Positions 36,356-45,613 of a stretch of DNA of 64,000 nt are shown one piece after another. The DNA is from Elizabethkingia occulta (GTDB lineage Bacteria; Bacteroidota; Bacteroidia; Flavobacteriales; Weeksellaceae), in the NCBI RefSeq assembly GCF_002023715.1, contig NZ_MAHX01000015.1, forward strand, positions 62,001 through 126,000, read 5' to 3'. The notes under the pieces were generated by a model. It ran no database searches. It was not told where the DNA came from and was given only the letters and a program-made list of their open reading frames with translations. The translations under genes were made by a program, and so were the position numbers. The stretch's first letter is position 1. Each line of letters begins with the position of its first letter.

Positions 36356-36386
36356 TTTTTTATGCAAAGAGAAATGCGTAAATTTG
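36356..36386 (+). promoter_or_regulatory. nusB promoter
   Basis: TAAATTTG at 36379-36386, with a T-run TTTT at 36356-36359 exactly 19 nt upstream. It lies 24 nt before ATG 36411. An upstream in-frame TTG (36384) falls inside the -7 box, which decides for the ATG. Confidence 0.55.
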
Positions 36387-36410
36387 TGCCTTAAATTTAA
36401 GTTCTTTGAA

Positions 36411-37316
36411 ATGGTAGGAAGAAGACAGCTCCGCGAAAAAGTAGTGCAAACGCTTTATGCATATCAGCAAAACCCTAAAAGTGTCGATGTAGTTCTGAAA
36501 AATATGATGAAAGAAATAAGCAAAATCTATGACTTATATGTCTATGAGCTTAACTTTTTGGTCGCAATTCATCAATTAGCTGAAGAGCAAATTGAAATCG
36601 GAAAAAGAAAATACATCAAATCTGAAGAGGAAGCTAATCCCAATCTGAAGTTTGTTGAAAATAAGATATTGCTTCAAATCATTGAAAACGATGAAAGAGG
36701 AGAGTATACAGCAAACAACAAACAGCTGATGTGGGACACTAATGACGATCTTGTTGTGAAAACCTACCAGAGAATAAAAGCCGGAAAACGATATAAAGAT
36801 TATATGGAATCGGCTGATAATAGCTTTGAAGATGATCAAAAATTCATTGGAAAACTTTTTCTTCGTTATATTGCGGAAAATGAAGATCTTCATGATTTCT
36901 TAGAAGGAAAAGAAATGGCATGGGCAGATGATATTCATATTGCAAATTCATTAATCCAGAAAACAATTGGATTTATGAAAGCAGAGCAGGAGACGCATAC
37001 CCTTATCAAGATTATTAAAAATTATGATGATGAAAGCTTTGCTAAAACATTATTAGCTCAGACTGCACTTAACTGGGATAATACTGAAAAGAAACTAGAA
37101 GAAAGACTTCAGAACTGGGATCTGGAAAGAGTTTCTTTAATGGACAAAGTAATCCTTATTACTGCGCTTAGCGAAATGGATGAATTTAAATTGACTCCTT
37201 CTTCAATTATTATAAACGAATATATAGAGATTGCAAAAGTATACTCTTCTGACAAATCTAATGTATTTATTAATGGTATCCTGGATAAGTATGCCAAAGA
37301 CAATTCGAGAATATAG
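36411..37316 (+). CDS. nusB: Transcription antitermination factor NusB (long Bacteroidota form)
   Basis: RNA-binding factor that, with NusE/S10, assembles rRNA antitermination complexes. At 301 residues it is about twice E. coli NusB. The N terminus has the characteristic RRQLREKVVQTLYAYQQ (about 4-20), and the usual NusB core is at the C terminus: LIQKTIGF, AQTALNWDNTEKKLEERLQNWDLERVSLMDKVILITALSEMDEF and VYSSDKSNVFINGILDKYA. The intervening 130 residues are specific to the phylum. DUF1573 and yajC follow on the same strand. Confidence 0.92.
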   Translation: MVGRRQLREKVVQTLYAYQQNPKSVDVVLKNMMKEISKIYDLYVYELNFLVAIHQLAEEQIEIGKRKYIKSEEEANPNLKFVENKILLQIIENDERGEYTANNKQLMWDTNDDLVVKTYQRIKAGKRYKDYMESADNSFEDDQKFIGKLFLRYIAENEDLHDFLEGKEMAWADDIHIANSLIQKTIGFMKAEQETHTLIKIIKNYDDESFAKTLLAQTALNWDNTEKKLEERLQNWDLERVSLMDKVILITALSEMDEFKLTPSSIIINEYIEIAKVYSSDKSNVFINGILDKYAKDNSRI

Positions 37317-37336
37317 AATAAAATAATACCTTTCAC

Positions 37337-37834
37337 ATGAAAAGACTTACCTACCTACTGATGATTTCTTTTTCTGCCATGGCTGTGGTAGCATGTAAAA
37401 AAGAAGAAAAAAAACTGGTTGTTTCAGAAGATCAGTCAGCTTTGAGTACATCGGGATTGCAACCTCTTGCTGCTGAGCAGACACAGGCGGATATAGTTGC
37501 AGAAGCTAAGAAGCTTCCATTAACAACTTTGGCAATTTCAGAAAATAATTTCAACTTTGGGGATGTTAAGAAGGGGGATCATGTAGAGCATACTTATACT
37601 GTGACTAATACAGGAGATAAGCCTTTGGTAATTTCTACAGTAAAGCCTGGATGTGGCTGTACTGTTCCGGAGTATACTAAAGACCCTATTCTTCCGGGAC
37701 AAAAAGGAAAAGTAACGCTTAAATTCGATTCAAGTTCTTTCGAAGGATTACAAAACAAATATGCTGAGGTGTATACTAACACGGAAAAGTCTCCGGTGGT
37801 ACTTAACTTTTCAGCTAATGTTCTAAACAAATAA
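37337..37834 (+). CDS. DUF1573 domain lipoprotein
   Basis: Lipoprotein of 165 residues, lipobox VVAC (Cys20) followed by a Lys/Glu-rich spacer. The DUF1573 immunoglobulin-like domain (about 72-163) shows FNFGDVKKGDHVEHTYTVTN, the cysteine motif VKPGCGCTVPEY and LPGQKGKVTLKFDS. Periplasmic side or outer-membrane anchored. Function unknown; the Cys-Gly-Cys pair is a constant feature of the family. It lies 20 nt after nusB and 28 nt before yajC, an arrangement common in Flavobacteriia. Confidence 0.85.
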   Translation: MKRLTYLLMISFSAMAVVACKKEEKKLVVSEDQSALSTSGLQPLAAEQTQADIVAEAKKLPLTTLAISENNFNFGDVKKGDHVEHTYTVTNTGDKPLVISTVKPGCGCTVPEYTKDPILPGQKGKVTLKFDSSSFEGLQNKYAEVYTNTEKSPVVLNFSANVLNK

Positions 37835-37862
37835 TTTTTTATTAATCTATTAAACCCATAAT

Positions 37863-38267
37863 ATGCTAACAATTTTTTTACAGGCGCAACAGCAAGGTGG
37901 TGGTTCTATGATGTTCATCATGATGGCTGTAATGCTGGTTGGATTCTATTTCCTAATGCTGCGTCCGCAAATGAAAAAACAAAAACAGGAAAAGAACTTC
38001 CAGGAAACTATAAAGCCGGGGACCAGAGTTGTTACAACTTCAGGAATGCACGGTAAGATTGTAAATGTAATGGAAGACGGGGTGATCATCGAAACAATGT
38101 CGGGTAAATTAAAGTTTGAAAGAGCTGCAATTTCCAGAGAATTTACTGAAGCTCGTTTTGGAGATAAAAAAGCACCTGCTGCTAAAGAAGCTCCAAAAGA
38201 AAATAAAGTAAAAGAAGTAGCGAAAGAGGAAAAAGAAAATGTTACAGACGAAACAGAAACTAAATAA
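37863..38267 (+). CDS. yajC: Preprotein translocase accessory subunit YajC
   Basis: Small inner-membrane protein of the SecDF-YajC complex, 134 residues. One TM (about 17-37, MFIMMAVMLVGFYFLMLRP) is followed by the signature RPQMKKQKQ, the conserved GTRVVTTSGMHGKIVNV and DGVIIETMSGK, and a Lys/Glu/Ala-rich cytoplasmic tail. Third gene of the nusB operon. A strong terminator follows. Confidence 0.94.
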   Translation: MLTIFLQAQQQGGGSMMFIMMAVMLVGFYFLMLRPQMKKQKQEKNFQETIKPGTRVVTTSGMHGKIVNVMEDGVIIETMSGKLKFERAAISREFTEARFGDKKAPAAKEAPKENKVKEVAKEEKENVTDETETK

Positions 38268-38284
38268 TTTTTCTTTACAGATAT

Positions 38285-38320
38285 AAAAACGCCGCAGATA
38301 TTTATCTGCGGCGTTTTTGT
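38285..38320. terminator. Bidirectional terminator between yajC and pyrD
   Basis: Sixteen-bp stem AAAAACGCCGCAGATA (38285-38300) with TATCTGCGGCGTTTTT (38303-38318) and a 2-nt nominal loop. It serves both convergent genes. Confidence 0.92.
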
Positions 38321-38334
38321 TATATTGTAACTGA

Positions 38335-39270
38335 TTATAAACTTTTCAGCTTACCTCTGAAGTCTTCTATGCTGGTATAGCCTTTCTCCTGCATAATTGC
38401 TTTCAGCTCTTCCAGTATTCTGTCGAAAGCGCCAGTACCTTCTTTCATCAGCTGGGTGCCAACCTGTACCATTTGTGCTCCACAAAGCAGATGTTCAAAA
38501 GCATCCTTTCCGTTTTCTACTCCTCCGCATCCGATTACAGCGATATCACTGTTTAGTCTTGTGTAGAAAGCTCTTACGTTAGCCAGTGCAGTTGGTTTTA
38601 CATAAGCGCCTCCAATCCCTCCGAATCCGTCTTTTGGCTTAATTACAACTTCTTCGTGATCTACATCTATATAAAGTCCGTTTCCGATAGAGTTGATGCA
38701 GTTAACGTACTGAAGTGGGAATTTATTTAGAATTTCAGCCATCTGATCGAAATGCGCAATATCGAAGTATGGCGGAAGTTTTACACCAATTGGTTTCTGG
38801 AAGAATTCGAAAGCTTTGGTTAGAACCTCTTCAGTTCTTTCGAAATCATATCCTACCTGTGGTTTCCCGGGTACATTAGGACAAGAAAGATTTAATTCAG
38901 TAATTCCTTTGAAATCGGAATCATTTATTTTCTGTAGCATCTCCAGGTTGTCTTCCATAGACATTCCTGCAATTGAGATGAAATTGATTTTTCCCGGATT
39001 TTCATTCTGAAAGTTAAGAGAGAAATCCAGATAAAAGTCAAAACCTTTATTAGGCAATCCCATGGAGTTGATGCTTCCTAAAGGCACATCTACATATCTT
39101 GGGCTTGGATTCCCTTCTCTGAAATCTGGTGTAGCACTTTTAGTTACAAAAGCACCTGCAGAAGATCTTAGTAACTGATCCAGTTCCATTTCGTCATAAC
39201 ACATTACGCCGGAAGCGTTCATGAATGGATTTTCAAATTCGTAATTGGCAATTCGGGAGGTAAGATTCAT
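38335..39270 (-). CDS. pyrD: Dihydroorotate dehydrogenase, class 1A type
   Basis: FMN enzyme of pyrimidine synthesis oxidising dihydroorotate to orotate. The 311-residue protein has no membrane-targeting N terminus. The catalytic base is Cys130 in [13 protein letters not shown], which marks class 1 (class 2 uses Ser), and PNVPGKPQ is the 1A form, usually fumarate-dependent. FMN site [26 protein letters not shown] lies near 246-272. Lies 63 nt after aspS on the same strand but a terminator hairpin separates them. Confidence 0.92.
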   Translation of the reverse strand: MNLTSRIANYEFENPFMNASGVMCYDEMELDQLLRSSAGAFVTKSATPDFREGNPSPRYVDVPLGSINSMGLPNKGFDFYLDFSLNFQNENPGKINFISIAGMSMEDNLEMLQKINDSDFKGITELNLSCPNVPGKPQVGYDFERTEEVLTKAFEFFQKPIGVKLPPYFDIAHFDQMAEILNKFPLQYVNCINSIGNGLYIDVDHEEVVIKPKDGFGGIGGAYVKPTALANVRAFYTRLNSDIAVIGCGGVENGKDAFEHLLCGAQMVQVGTQLMKEGTGAFDRILEELKAIMQEKGYTSIEDFRGKLKSL

Positions 39271-39303
39271 TTTTTACTTTTTTATTCGTATTTCAAATTT
39301 AAC

Positions 39304-39327
39304 AAAAAGCGGGAGAGTATCCCGCTT
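39304..39327 (-). terminator. Terminator downstream of aspS
   Basis: Stem AAGCGGGA (39307-39314) with TCCCGCTT (39320-39327); on the minus strand it is followed by a T run. It suggests aspS and pyrD are separate transcripts, at least in part. Confidence 0.8.
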
Positions 39328-39333
39328 CTATTT

Positions 39334-41088
39334 TTATTCGTTAATGTTAATTGTAAGTGCTAACTCATCGAGCTGCTCATTGGCAATGGATGCCGGAGCG
39401 TCGATCATTACATCTCGGCCACTGTTATTTTTAGGGAAGGCGATATAATCTCTGATAACTTCATTTCCATCTAATACAGCTACAAGTCTGTCAAATCCGA
39501 AAGCCAAACCGCCGTGTGGAGGTGCTCCGTATTTGAAGGCATTCATCAAGAAGCCAAACTGTGCTTCTGCTTCTTCCGGTGTGAACCCAAGAAGGCTGAA
39601 CATCTGAGCCTGAAGATCTTTATCAAAGATTCTGATAGATCCACCGCCGATTTCGTTACCGTTGATAACTAAGTCATAAGCATTAGCTCTTGCTTTTCCT
39701 GCTTCATTTTCCAGTAAGTGGACGTCTTCCGGCTTAGGAGAAGTAAAAGGGTGGTGCATTGCGTGGTATCTCTGTGTATCTTCATCCCATTCCAAAAGCG
39801 GGAAGTCAATAACCCAAAGCGGAGCGAATTCATTTCCTTTTCTTAGTCCAAGGCGGTTACCCAATTCCATTCTTAGTGCAGATAGCTGTGCTCTTACTTT
39901 ATTCTCGTTTCCGGAAAGTACAAGGATTAGGTCACCTGGCTTAGCACCAAATTCTTCTGCGATTTTCTTTAAATCGTCTTCATTATAGAACTTGTTAACA
40001 GAAGAAGTTACAACACCATCGGCCTGATATTTTATCCATACCATACCTGTAGCACCTATCTGTGGACGTTTTACCCAATCGGTTAATTCGTCGATTTGTT
40101 TTCTCGTATACTCTGCACAACCTTCTACATTGATACCAACAACCAATTCTGCTTCGTCAAAGATTTTGAAATCTTTACCTTTTACAAGGTCATTCAGTTC
40201 ATGGAATTCCATTCCGAAACGAATATCCGGTTTGTCATTACCATATTTTTTCATAGCCTCTGCAAAAGTCATTCTCGGGAACTTTCCAAACTCCTGACCT
40301 GCAATGTCTTTCAATAAGTTCTGAGTAAGACCTTCGAATATATTCATAATGTCTTCCTGCTCTACGAAAGCCATTTCACAGTCTATCTGAGTAAACTCCG
40401 GCTGTCTGTCGGCTCTTAGATCCTCGTCACGGAAGCATTTTACAATCTGGAAGTATTTATCCATTCCGCCAACCATCAATAATTGTTTGAAAGTCTGCGG
40501 AGATTGTGGCAGTGCATAAAACTGGCCCGGGTTCATTCTGCTAGGTACAACAAAGTCTCTGGCACCTTCAGGTGTGGATTTGATAAGAACCGGTGTTTCT
40601 ACTTCAATAAATCCTTGGTCAGAAAGATAGTTTCTTACCTTCTGAGCTATTTTGTGACGGAAGATTAACTTATCTTTCACCGGATTTCTTCTGATATCCA
40701 GGTAGCGGTACTTCATTCTAAGTTCTTCACCGCCATCTGTTTCATCTTCAATAGTGAAAGGAGGTAGTTCGGAATTGTTCAGAATAGTTAATTTTTCAAC
40801 CAGAATTTCAATTTCTCCGGTTGGTATTTTAGGGTTTTTACTAGCTCTTTCAATTACTTTTCCGTTAACCTGAATTACAAATTCACGGCCTAGTTTTTTT
40901 GCTTCTTCCAGTAATGCAGCAGAAGAGCGATCCTGATCGAAAACCAGCTGTGTTATTCCGTAACGATCTCGTAAATCTATCCAAATCATAAAACCTTTAT
41001 CACGGATAGTTTGTACCCATCCTGAAAGTGTTACTTCTTCGTTTAGATTCTTCAGAGATAATTCTCCGTTGGTGTGCGTTCGGAACAT
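39334..41088 (-). CDS. aspS: Aspartyl-tRNA synthetase
   Basis: Class IIb synthetase of 584 residues from ATG 41088 ([10 protein letters not shown], the normal family start). The frame stays open upstream to 41232, but that part covers a terminator and a promoter box. N-terminal OB anticodon-binding domain ([13 protein letters not shown]), catalytic core with [18 protein letters not shown] (motif 2 region), a GAD insertion domain, and motif 3 [14 protein letters not shown] near 527-540, as in bacterial-type AspRS. Discriminating versus non-discriminating type cannot be told reliably here. Confidence 0.95.
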   Translation of the reverse strand: MFRTHTNGELSLKNLNEEVTLSGWVQTIRDKGFMIWIDLRDRYGITQLVFDQDRSSAALLEEAKKLGREFVIQVNGKVIERASKNPKIPTGEIEILVEKLTILNNSELPPFTIEDETDGGEELRMKYRYLDIRRNPVKDKLIFRHKIAQKVRNYLSDQGFIEVETPVLIKSTPEGARDFVVPSRMNPGQFYALPQSPQTFKQLLMVGGMDKYFQIVKCFRDEDLRADRQPEFTQIDCEMAFVEQEDIMNIFEGLTQNLLKDIAGQEFGKFPRMTFAEAMKKYGNDKPDIRFGMEFHELNDLVKGKDFKIFDEAELVVGINVEGCAEYTRKQIDELTDWVKRPQIGATGMVWIKYQADGVVTSSVNKFYNEDDLKKIAEEFGAKPGDLILVLSGNENKVRAQLSALRMELGNRLGLRKGNEFAPLWVIDFPLLEWDEDTQRYHAMHHPFTSPKPEDVHLLENEAGKARANAYDLVINGNEIGGGSIRIFDKDLQAQMFSLLGFTPEEAEAQFGFLMNAFKYGAPPHGGLAFGFDRLVAVLDGNEVIRDYIAFPKNNSGRDVMIDAPASIANEQLDELALTININE

Positions 41089-41156
41089 TTTATTGTATTT
41101 AAAATTTGATTTTTTTGTTTCATTCAGGTAATTAGCCTGGTAGAATTTTTCAGGTG

Positions 41157-41164
41157 CAAAGATA
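41157..41164 (-). promoter_or_regulatory. -7 box of aspS
   Basis: Minus-strand TATCTTTG (41164-41157), 68 nt upstream of the chosen aspS ATG. It supports that start over the longer frame. Confidence 0.45.
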
Positions 41165-41176
41165 CGGAATTTAAAG

Positions 41177-41214
41177 AAAAAGCCTTTTAGAATTTTACTT
41201 CCAAAAGGCTTTTT
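41177..41214 (-). terminator. Terminator of the S41 peptidase gene
   Basis: Stem AAAAAGCCTTT (41177-41187) with AAAGGCTTTTT (41204-41214). On the minus strand it lies just after the stop at 41217 and ends in T-rich sequence. Confidence 0.8.
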
Positions 41215-41216
41215 TA

Positions 41217-42743
41217 TTATTGCTTGATCCATTGAAGCGCTGCGAGGATTTTCTTATCGTTTGAGAGGTCTTTGAAGTTATCTCCGCCAATTATTTCTAC
41301 ATCTGGTGGAATACTTTCTTTATATTCCTTATTGTTTCTGTCTGCTTCATAAGAACTGGACAATAAATAATAAAGGTCTTCTGAGATTTTGATGCTGTTA
41401 TTTGCAGAAACCAGTCCTGTTGTTTTTTCTCCGATTAGTTTTACATTCTTTTTACCAATGAAGGATATTGCAGTTGCTTCTCCGGAGCTGGCAGTTGCAG
41501 GGCCAATTAGTAATGCTATTTTAATATTTTTGCCAGGGTTACAATTGTTTTGTAATGTAATGTATGCATTGTCATTTACCAGTAAGCTTCTGTCCTTAAT
41601 AAACCATGAGTTGAGTATTTTGCCATTGTCTACGAAAGAGCCGGCTTTCCCGTTTCCTAATAAAGGCGCAATCCCCGAAATCATTGGATACATATTGCCA
41701 CCCGTATTTAACCGCAGATCTATAATAATTCCTTTTAAATCTTTTAGATTCAGTTTGCAAAGAGAATCCCGTAAGGCTTGGCCTAGTTTCTTAACCTGTT
41801 CTTCTCGTTCTCCATCTTTCTGAGAAGTACTCATTCCCGGAATAGAGATATAACCAATCTTTTTTTCTAATTTTTGAATATTAATAGTGCCTTTAGATGT
41901 ATTGAGTGCCTCCATTGTCTCCTGATTGACTCTGCTGTACAGATTTACCGGATTTAAACGGCCAACCGATGCGTTTTTAGATTTCAGAAAAGAATGATTA
42001 TCATTTAATTTGCCCAGCATTAGTGCTACGGCAGGCTTTACAGCATTAAATACATTGTTAGCATTTGGGTTTAGTGCTTTCTGAACTTCTGGTATAAGTT
42101 CGTTCCAATTAACATTGTTTTTATATATACTATTGTTTTTAGTGGCTTCTATGATACTATTAAGCGTATCTAATGCTTCTTTCTGATCAACAGTTTTAAT
42201 AATAAATTTTGCATCCTTAATATCTGTTCCGTCAATTGTTACTTTAAAGTTATCAATCCACATTTTACCACTCCCTGATAGCATTGCGCCAATGAGGATC
42301 TGGTCTGTTGCGTCGGGATTTAAAGAAAGTGTAATTTCTGCTTTTTGCCAGTCGGTTGTTCCTTTTATACCCCTGTCCTGCATATTGTCAAAAGCTATTT
42401 TCGGATCTATACGCATCCAGAGAGCAGCTTGTCCATCTGAAATATTTTCAGTTTTAATATATCCGGAGAAAGTAATTTTTTTTCCGGTATAGTTATGTGG
42501 TAGTCCTAAAGTTATGATTTTGTATCCTCCATTGCCTTCAATGAGTAAAGCATTCTTGCCGTTCTGAACATTTTTGGTGTCTATGCTTACCTTATATGAA
42601 GGGCTTCCAGAAATATACCATCCCTTGGGAAGACTGTTTTCGGTCTCTTCAAAGCTAAGATTTAATGGAGGGTTAATTTGATTTTGGGCATAAGTATTCC
42701 AGCTCAGGAATAGGCAAGCCGCCAGAGCTAATAGTTTTTTCAT
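41217..42743 (-). CDS. S41 family peptidase with N-terminal carbohydrate-binding-like region
   Basis: Exported protein of 508 residues. ATG 42743 gives a clean signal peptide ([20 protein letters not shown]); the upstream open frame would mask it. Residues about 22-175 form a strand-rich, jelly-roll-like region ([44 protein letters not shown]) resembling CBM4/9-type folds. The C-terminal S41 domain has [23 protein letters not shown] and the nucleophile region [15 protein letters not shown], with [12 protein letters not shown]. No PDZ domain is evident, so it is closer to IRBP-like than CtpA-like enzymes. Upstream lies the XRE/DUF2975 module on the same strand, 17 nt away. Confidence 0.85.
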   Translation of the reverse strand: MKKLLALAACLFLSWNTYAQNQINPPLNLSFEETENSLPKGWYISGSPSYKVSIDTKNVQNGKNALLIEGNGGYKIITLGLPHNYTGKKITFSGYIKTENISDGQAALWMRIDPKIAFDNMQDRGIKGTTDWQKAEITLSLNPDATDQILIGAMLSGSGKMWIDNFKVTIDGTDIKDAKFIIKTVDQKEALDTLNSIIEATKNNSIYKNNVNWNELIPEVQKALNPNANNVFNAVKPAVALMLGKLNDNHSFLKSKNASVGRLNPVNLYSRVNQETMEALNTSKGTINIQKLEKKIGYISIPGMSTSQKDGEREEQVKKLGQALRDSLCKLNLKDLKGIIIDLRLNTGGNMYPMISGIAPLLGNGKAGSFVDNGKILNSWFIKDRSLLVNDNAYITLQNNCNPGKNIKIALLIGPATASSGEATAISFIGKKNVKLIGEKTTGLVSANNSIKISEDLYYLLSSSYEADRNNKEYKESIPPDVEIIGGDNFKDLSNDKKILAALQWIKQ

Positions 42744-42760
42744 AATAATATTTATTGATT

Positions 42761-42967
42761 TTAGTCTTCTGTATATTCTAAAAGGTCTCCAGGCTGACAA
42801 TTCAAGGCTTTACATAAAGCTTCCAGAGTTGACAGTTTTATAGCCTTGGCTTTTCCTGTTTTCAGGATAGAAAGATTGGCCTGTGTAATGCCTATTTTTT
42901 CTGCAAGTTCCTGAGACTGCATTTTACGCTTTGCAAGCATTACATCTACATTAATTATGATAGGCAT
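42761..42967 (-). CDS. Small XRE/Cro-C1 type transcriptional regulator
   Basis: A 68-residue protein that is little more than one helix-turn-helix: VMLAKRKMQSQELAEKIGITQANLSILKTGKAKAIKLSTLEALCKALNCQPGDLLEY. It matches the YozG-like subgroup that accompanies DUF2975 membrane proteins in many bacteria. It starts 3 nt after the stop of the nearer DUF2975 gene. The inverted repeat at 44181-44216 in front of the module is a plausible target for autoregulation (inference). Confidence 0.88.
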   Translation of the reverse strand: MPIIINVDVMLAKRKMQSQELAEKIGITQANLSILKTGKAKAIKLSTLEALCKALNCQPGDLLEYTED

Positions 42968-42970
42968 AGT

Positions 42971-43546
42971 CTAAATAGTTAATTTATTTTCAGATTGTAA
43001 ATCGTAACCCTTTTTGAAAAATGCATAAGCAAACAAGGTGATGAAAAATACAAACAGGAAAGGTATTAGATGGGAAATTATTTTTGTAACTTCATTAAGC
43101 TTGACCTCTCCAAAGAAAAAAGTATAAATGAGTCCAAGAATAATGTTAAAGCCAAGAAATAATCTTGTCCATTTTAAAAGATTCAGGCTGAAAATATTCT
43201 CGCTGCTTAATGCTCCAAATATTTTTTTCAGACAGTAAAAATAAAATGCAAAACCAGCAAAGCCAATTAAACCTTCAAAAAATAAACGGGAAGAAAACAC
43301 ACCACTAAAAAAGTTTAAATCGATAAAAGGATATTTTATGCTGAAAGTATTCTCTTGTATTCCGGTATATAACTTTATTCCGGTAGAAAAAGTACTAGCC
43401 ATAATCTTGCTGTCACTAGTGTTATTATAATAACAGATGGTATAGCCTAATAAGAAATAAATAAGGTGTATAAAAAATAAAAAGAAGATAAATGTAATGC
43501 CCCAGTTGATATATCTGGCTAATGAATTTTTACCAATAATTTTCAT
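42971..43546 (-). CDS. DUF2975 family membrane protein (second copy)
   Basis: Integral membrane protein of 191 residues with four predicted helices (about 14-36, 70-105, 122-143, 153-176). It shares its layout and the N-terminal KIIGKNSLARYI and C-terminal KKGYDLQSENKLTI with the neighbouring 198-residue protein, so the two are tandem paralogues. DUF2975 proteins have no established biochemical role and nearly always sit beside a small XRE regulator, as here; a sensor-like or anti-regulator role is a guess. Conserved segment: ENIFSLNLLKWTRLFLG. Confidence 0.8.
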   Translation of the reverse strand: MKIIGKNSLARYINWGITFIFFLFFIHLIYFLLGYTICYYNNTSDSKIMASTFSTGIKLYTGIQENTFSIKYPFIDLNFFSGVFSSRLFFEGLIGFAGFAFYFYCLKKIFGALSSENIFSLNLLKWTRLFLGFNIILGLIYTFFFGEVKLNEVTKIISHLIPFLFVFFITLFAYAFFKKGYDLQSENKLTI

Positions 43547-43566
43547 GATTTTATGTTTTGGTGTAT

Positions 43567-44163
43567 TTAGATTGTTAAATCGTTTTCAGATTGAAGTTTA
43601 TATCCTTTTTTAAAGAATTCAGCAGTAAATGCTGCAATAATAGCAATGAATATGTACGTGAAACTTGAAAAGAAAAGTGAGCCACTAAAGGGTATCTTAG
43701 ATATAATTACCCAATTAATGATATACAGGGGAACGAAAATAAATATTGAGATGTAAAGTCTCTTTAGTAATCTGATAATTTCTTTACTGAATATATCTTC
43801 TTTACTCAGTGCCTTTGAAATCTTGTAACCATATAATAGAAATGTGCTCCAGAAAATTCCAACAATGGTATGATTGAAAAATATACCAAGAGTATAGTTT
43901 CCTGTAAGCATTTGTTGATCTGAGAAAGGGTATTTGAATCTGAAAAATAGATGGTTGGGATTGGTGACAGCTTTTCCACCCCAATCAATAGAATGTCCAA
44001 CATAAAAAGTTTCCGACAAAAAGTTATTATTTGTCTTTAGGTTGATATAAGTAATAGCAAATCCTAGAAGTTCATAAATGACATGGAAGGCAATAAATAG
44101 AAAAAGTACCAGAAACAAATAGCTTAAATATTTTGCCAGTGAATTTTCACCTATAATTTTCAT
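43567..44163 (-). CDS. DUF2975 family membrane protein (first copy)
   Basis: First gene of the module: 198 residues, four predicted TM helices (about 13-35, 80-108, 124-146, 158-183). It starts KIIGENSLAKYLS and ends KKGYKLQSENDLTI, nearly the same termini as the downstream paralogue, while the periplasmic loop after TM1 differs most (KTNNNFLSETFYVG). Conserved SKEDIFSKEIIRLLKRLY between TM2 and TM3. No known function. The promoter region carries a 8-bp inverted repeat. Confidence 0.8.
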   Translation of the reverse strand: MKIIGENSLAKYLSYLFLVLFLFIAFHVIYELLGFAITYINLKTNNNFLSETFYVGHSIDWGGKAVTNPNHLFFRFKYPFSDQQMLTGNYTLGIFFNHTIVGIFWSTFLLYGYKISKALSKEDIFSKEIIRLLKRLYISIFIFVPLYIINWVIISKIPFSGSLFFSSFTYIFIAIIAAFTAEFFKKGYKLQSENDLTI

Positions 44164-44180
44164 GTTTAATATTTTAATTA

Positions 44181-44216
44181 TATCGCAAATGTATAAATTT
44201 TTATTGTATTGCGATA
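44181..44216. promoter_or_regulatory. Candidate operator and promoter of the DUF2975/XRE module
   Basis: Perfect 8-bp inverted repeat TATCGCAA (44181-44188) and TTGCGATA (44209-44216) with a 20-nt spacer. The proximal arm overlaps the minus-strand -7 box TACATTTG (44193-44186), and the distal arm covers the -33 position, where no TTTG is present. A bound dimer would sit over the promoter. Proposed target: the XRE protein encoded at 42761-42967. Confidence 0.5.
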
Positions 44217-44260
44217 ATTTTTTTTATTTAAAAATAAAAACAAGATTTAGTGTAAATAAA

Positions 44261-44285
44261 AAAACCGGAACAAAGTCCCGGTTTT
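44261..44285 (-). terminator. Terminator of DUF937 gene
   Basis: Stem AAAACCGG (44261-44268) with CCGGTTTT (44278-44285); on the minus strand it is followed by a run of T. Confidence 0.82.
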
Positions 44286-44305
44286 GTATATGTGGTTAAC
44301 AATAA

Positions 44306-44899
44306 TTACTTACCGAATAAGCCTCCTAGAAGTCCTCCAAGACCACCACTTTGTCCCTGTTGTTGGTTACCTCCACCTAAAACACTTCCTAAAAGATCAG
44401 TGATTGGGTTTCCGGAAGAAGCTTGTGCTTCGTTAGTTGCATTTCCCATAATGCCTCCTAATAAATCGCCAAGGCCACCAGCTCCTGTATTGTTAGCTTG
44501 TTTTTGTTGTCCGATATATCCCATAATAATTGGTGCAAGCATTGCTAATGCCGGACCAATTTTGTCCATAGAGATTCCTGTGCTTTGAGAAAGCTGGTTT
44601 TCAACATTTTGTTTGTCACTTCCAAAAACATGATTCAGAATAGAGCCACCTTCGTCTTGTCTGTTTAGAGCCTGACTAGGATCATTTAAAATGCTGCCAT
44701 CATGATCTTTGTCTAGTGCATTATTTAGAGCCTCAGCATCAGCTGCATTTTTAGATTTGTTTCTAAGATAAGATATTACTAAAGGAGCGGCTACTGCCAA
44801 TAGTGCAATAATCTGACTTTTGCTGATTCCCATTTTATTTTCAGCTTGTTCAGCAACCTGGTTGCCGGTGTTACCTGTAATAAGGTCTAATAAACTCAT
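44306..44899 (-). CDS. DUF937 family protein
   Basis: A 197-residue protein from ATG 44899 (MSLLDLITGNTGNQ); the upstream open frame to 45001 overlaps the preceding gene's end region and is not conserved in character. The N-terminal half is the helical DUF937 domain (KMGISKSQIIALLAVAAPLVISYLRNKSK, DHDGSILNDPSQALN, GGSILNHVFG); the C-terminal third is very Gly/Gln-rich (GGGNQQQGQSGGLGGLLGG). Probably cytoplasmic. No function is established. Start chosen because it gives the usual family N terminus. Confidence 0.82.
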   Translation of the reverse strand: MSLLDLITGNTGNQVAEQAENKMGISKSQIIALLAVAAPLVISYLRNKSKNAADAEALNNALDKDHDGSILNDPSQALNRQDEGGSILNHVFGSDKQNVENQLSQSTGISMDKIGPALAMLAPIIMGYIGQQKQANNTGAGGLGDLLGGIMGNATNEAQASSGNPITDLLGSVLGGGNQQQGQSGGLGGLLGGLFGK

Positions 44900-44960
44900 A
44901 GTGTTTTTATTTTGTTGTTTACCCAACGAATTTAAAAAAAAAATAATAGGAGTTTGGCAT

Positions 44961-45473
44961 TTATTTTTTGAAAATCGGAACATTACTGCAAGCTTCCCCA
45001 AACATCAAGGACTTTACAATAGGGCGAAGCTTTTCTACCAATTCTACGTAAGCATTTTCCGGGATGCTGAAATCAGAGCATCCTTTTACCAAAACTCTTT
45101 TGTCCTGCATTTCGGAAAAGTCATGTTCCTGAATCGCATCATGGAAAAGAAGTAATTCCAGTTCCTTTTGCGAGCCATAGACTACTTTTTTAGCAGAAAA
45201 CATTAATTTGTCTCCAAGAAGGAAGTAAGCCCATAGCGGAACAATAGCATCTACAGAACAGTAGATGTATACATAACAGTCTTTATATGGTTCTGTATCC
45301 AGATCTGAAATCATTTGGCGAAAATCCTTTTCCCTCAAAATAAGCTCCTGAAAAAGGAAGTCTTTTATATCGATTCCGATTCTTTTTCCTTTGGGTTGCA
45401 GGCTTGCCAGGTCAAAATTAACCAGACTAGTGTTCTCAGCTACTTTATTGCGAATTTCAAATTCTTCTGACAT
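44961..45473 (-). CDS. DUF2480 family protein
   Basis: A 170-residue cytosolic protein of the Bacteroidota-restricted DUF2480 family, recognised from FDLASLQPKGKRIGIDIKDFLFQELILREKDFR and from CSVDAIVPLWAYFLL. Four cysteines lie at DCYVYIYCS, KGCSDF and EACSN; the last two regions resemble metal- or Fe-S-associated positions but no cofactor is known. It diverges from lpxB. Function unknown. Confidence 0.8.
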   Translation of the reverse strand: MSEEFEIRNKVAENTSLVNFDLASLQPKGKRIGIDIKDFLFQELILREKDFRQMISDLDTEPYKDCYVYIYCSVDAIVPLWAYFLLGDKLMFSAKKVVYGSQKELELLLFHDAIQEHDFSEMQDKRVLVKGCSDFSIPENAYVELVEKLRPIVKSLMFGEACSNVPIFKK

Positions 45474-45613
45474 TTTTTATTTTTATCTTTACACAAAATT
45501 AAGTCAAATTAATTTAGAAGAAAATAATACCAGATTTAGATACTGTCAATTAAGTATGAAGTATGCTTACAGAATGGATATCTGAATGAATAACATCTAA
45601 TAGCTGATTACCT

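Noticed and set aside
41089-41232. N-terminal extension of aspS
   Set aside because: The extra 48 residues would cover the terminator of the neighbouring gene and the aspS -7 box; the usual AspRS N terminus starts at 41088.
44292-44588. Pro/Pro-rich open frame on the plus strand opposite the DUF937 gene
   Set aside because: It is the antisense reading of the Gly-rich C terminus of DUF937 and begins inside its terminator region.
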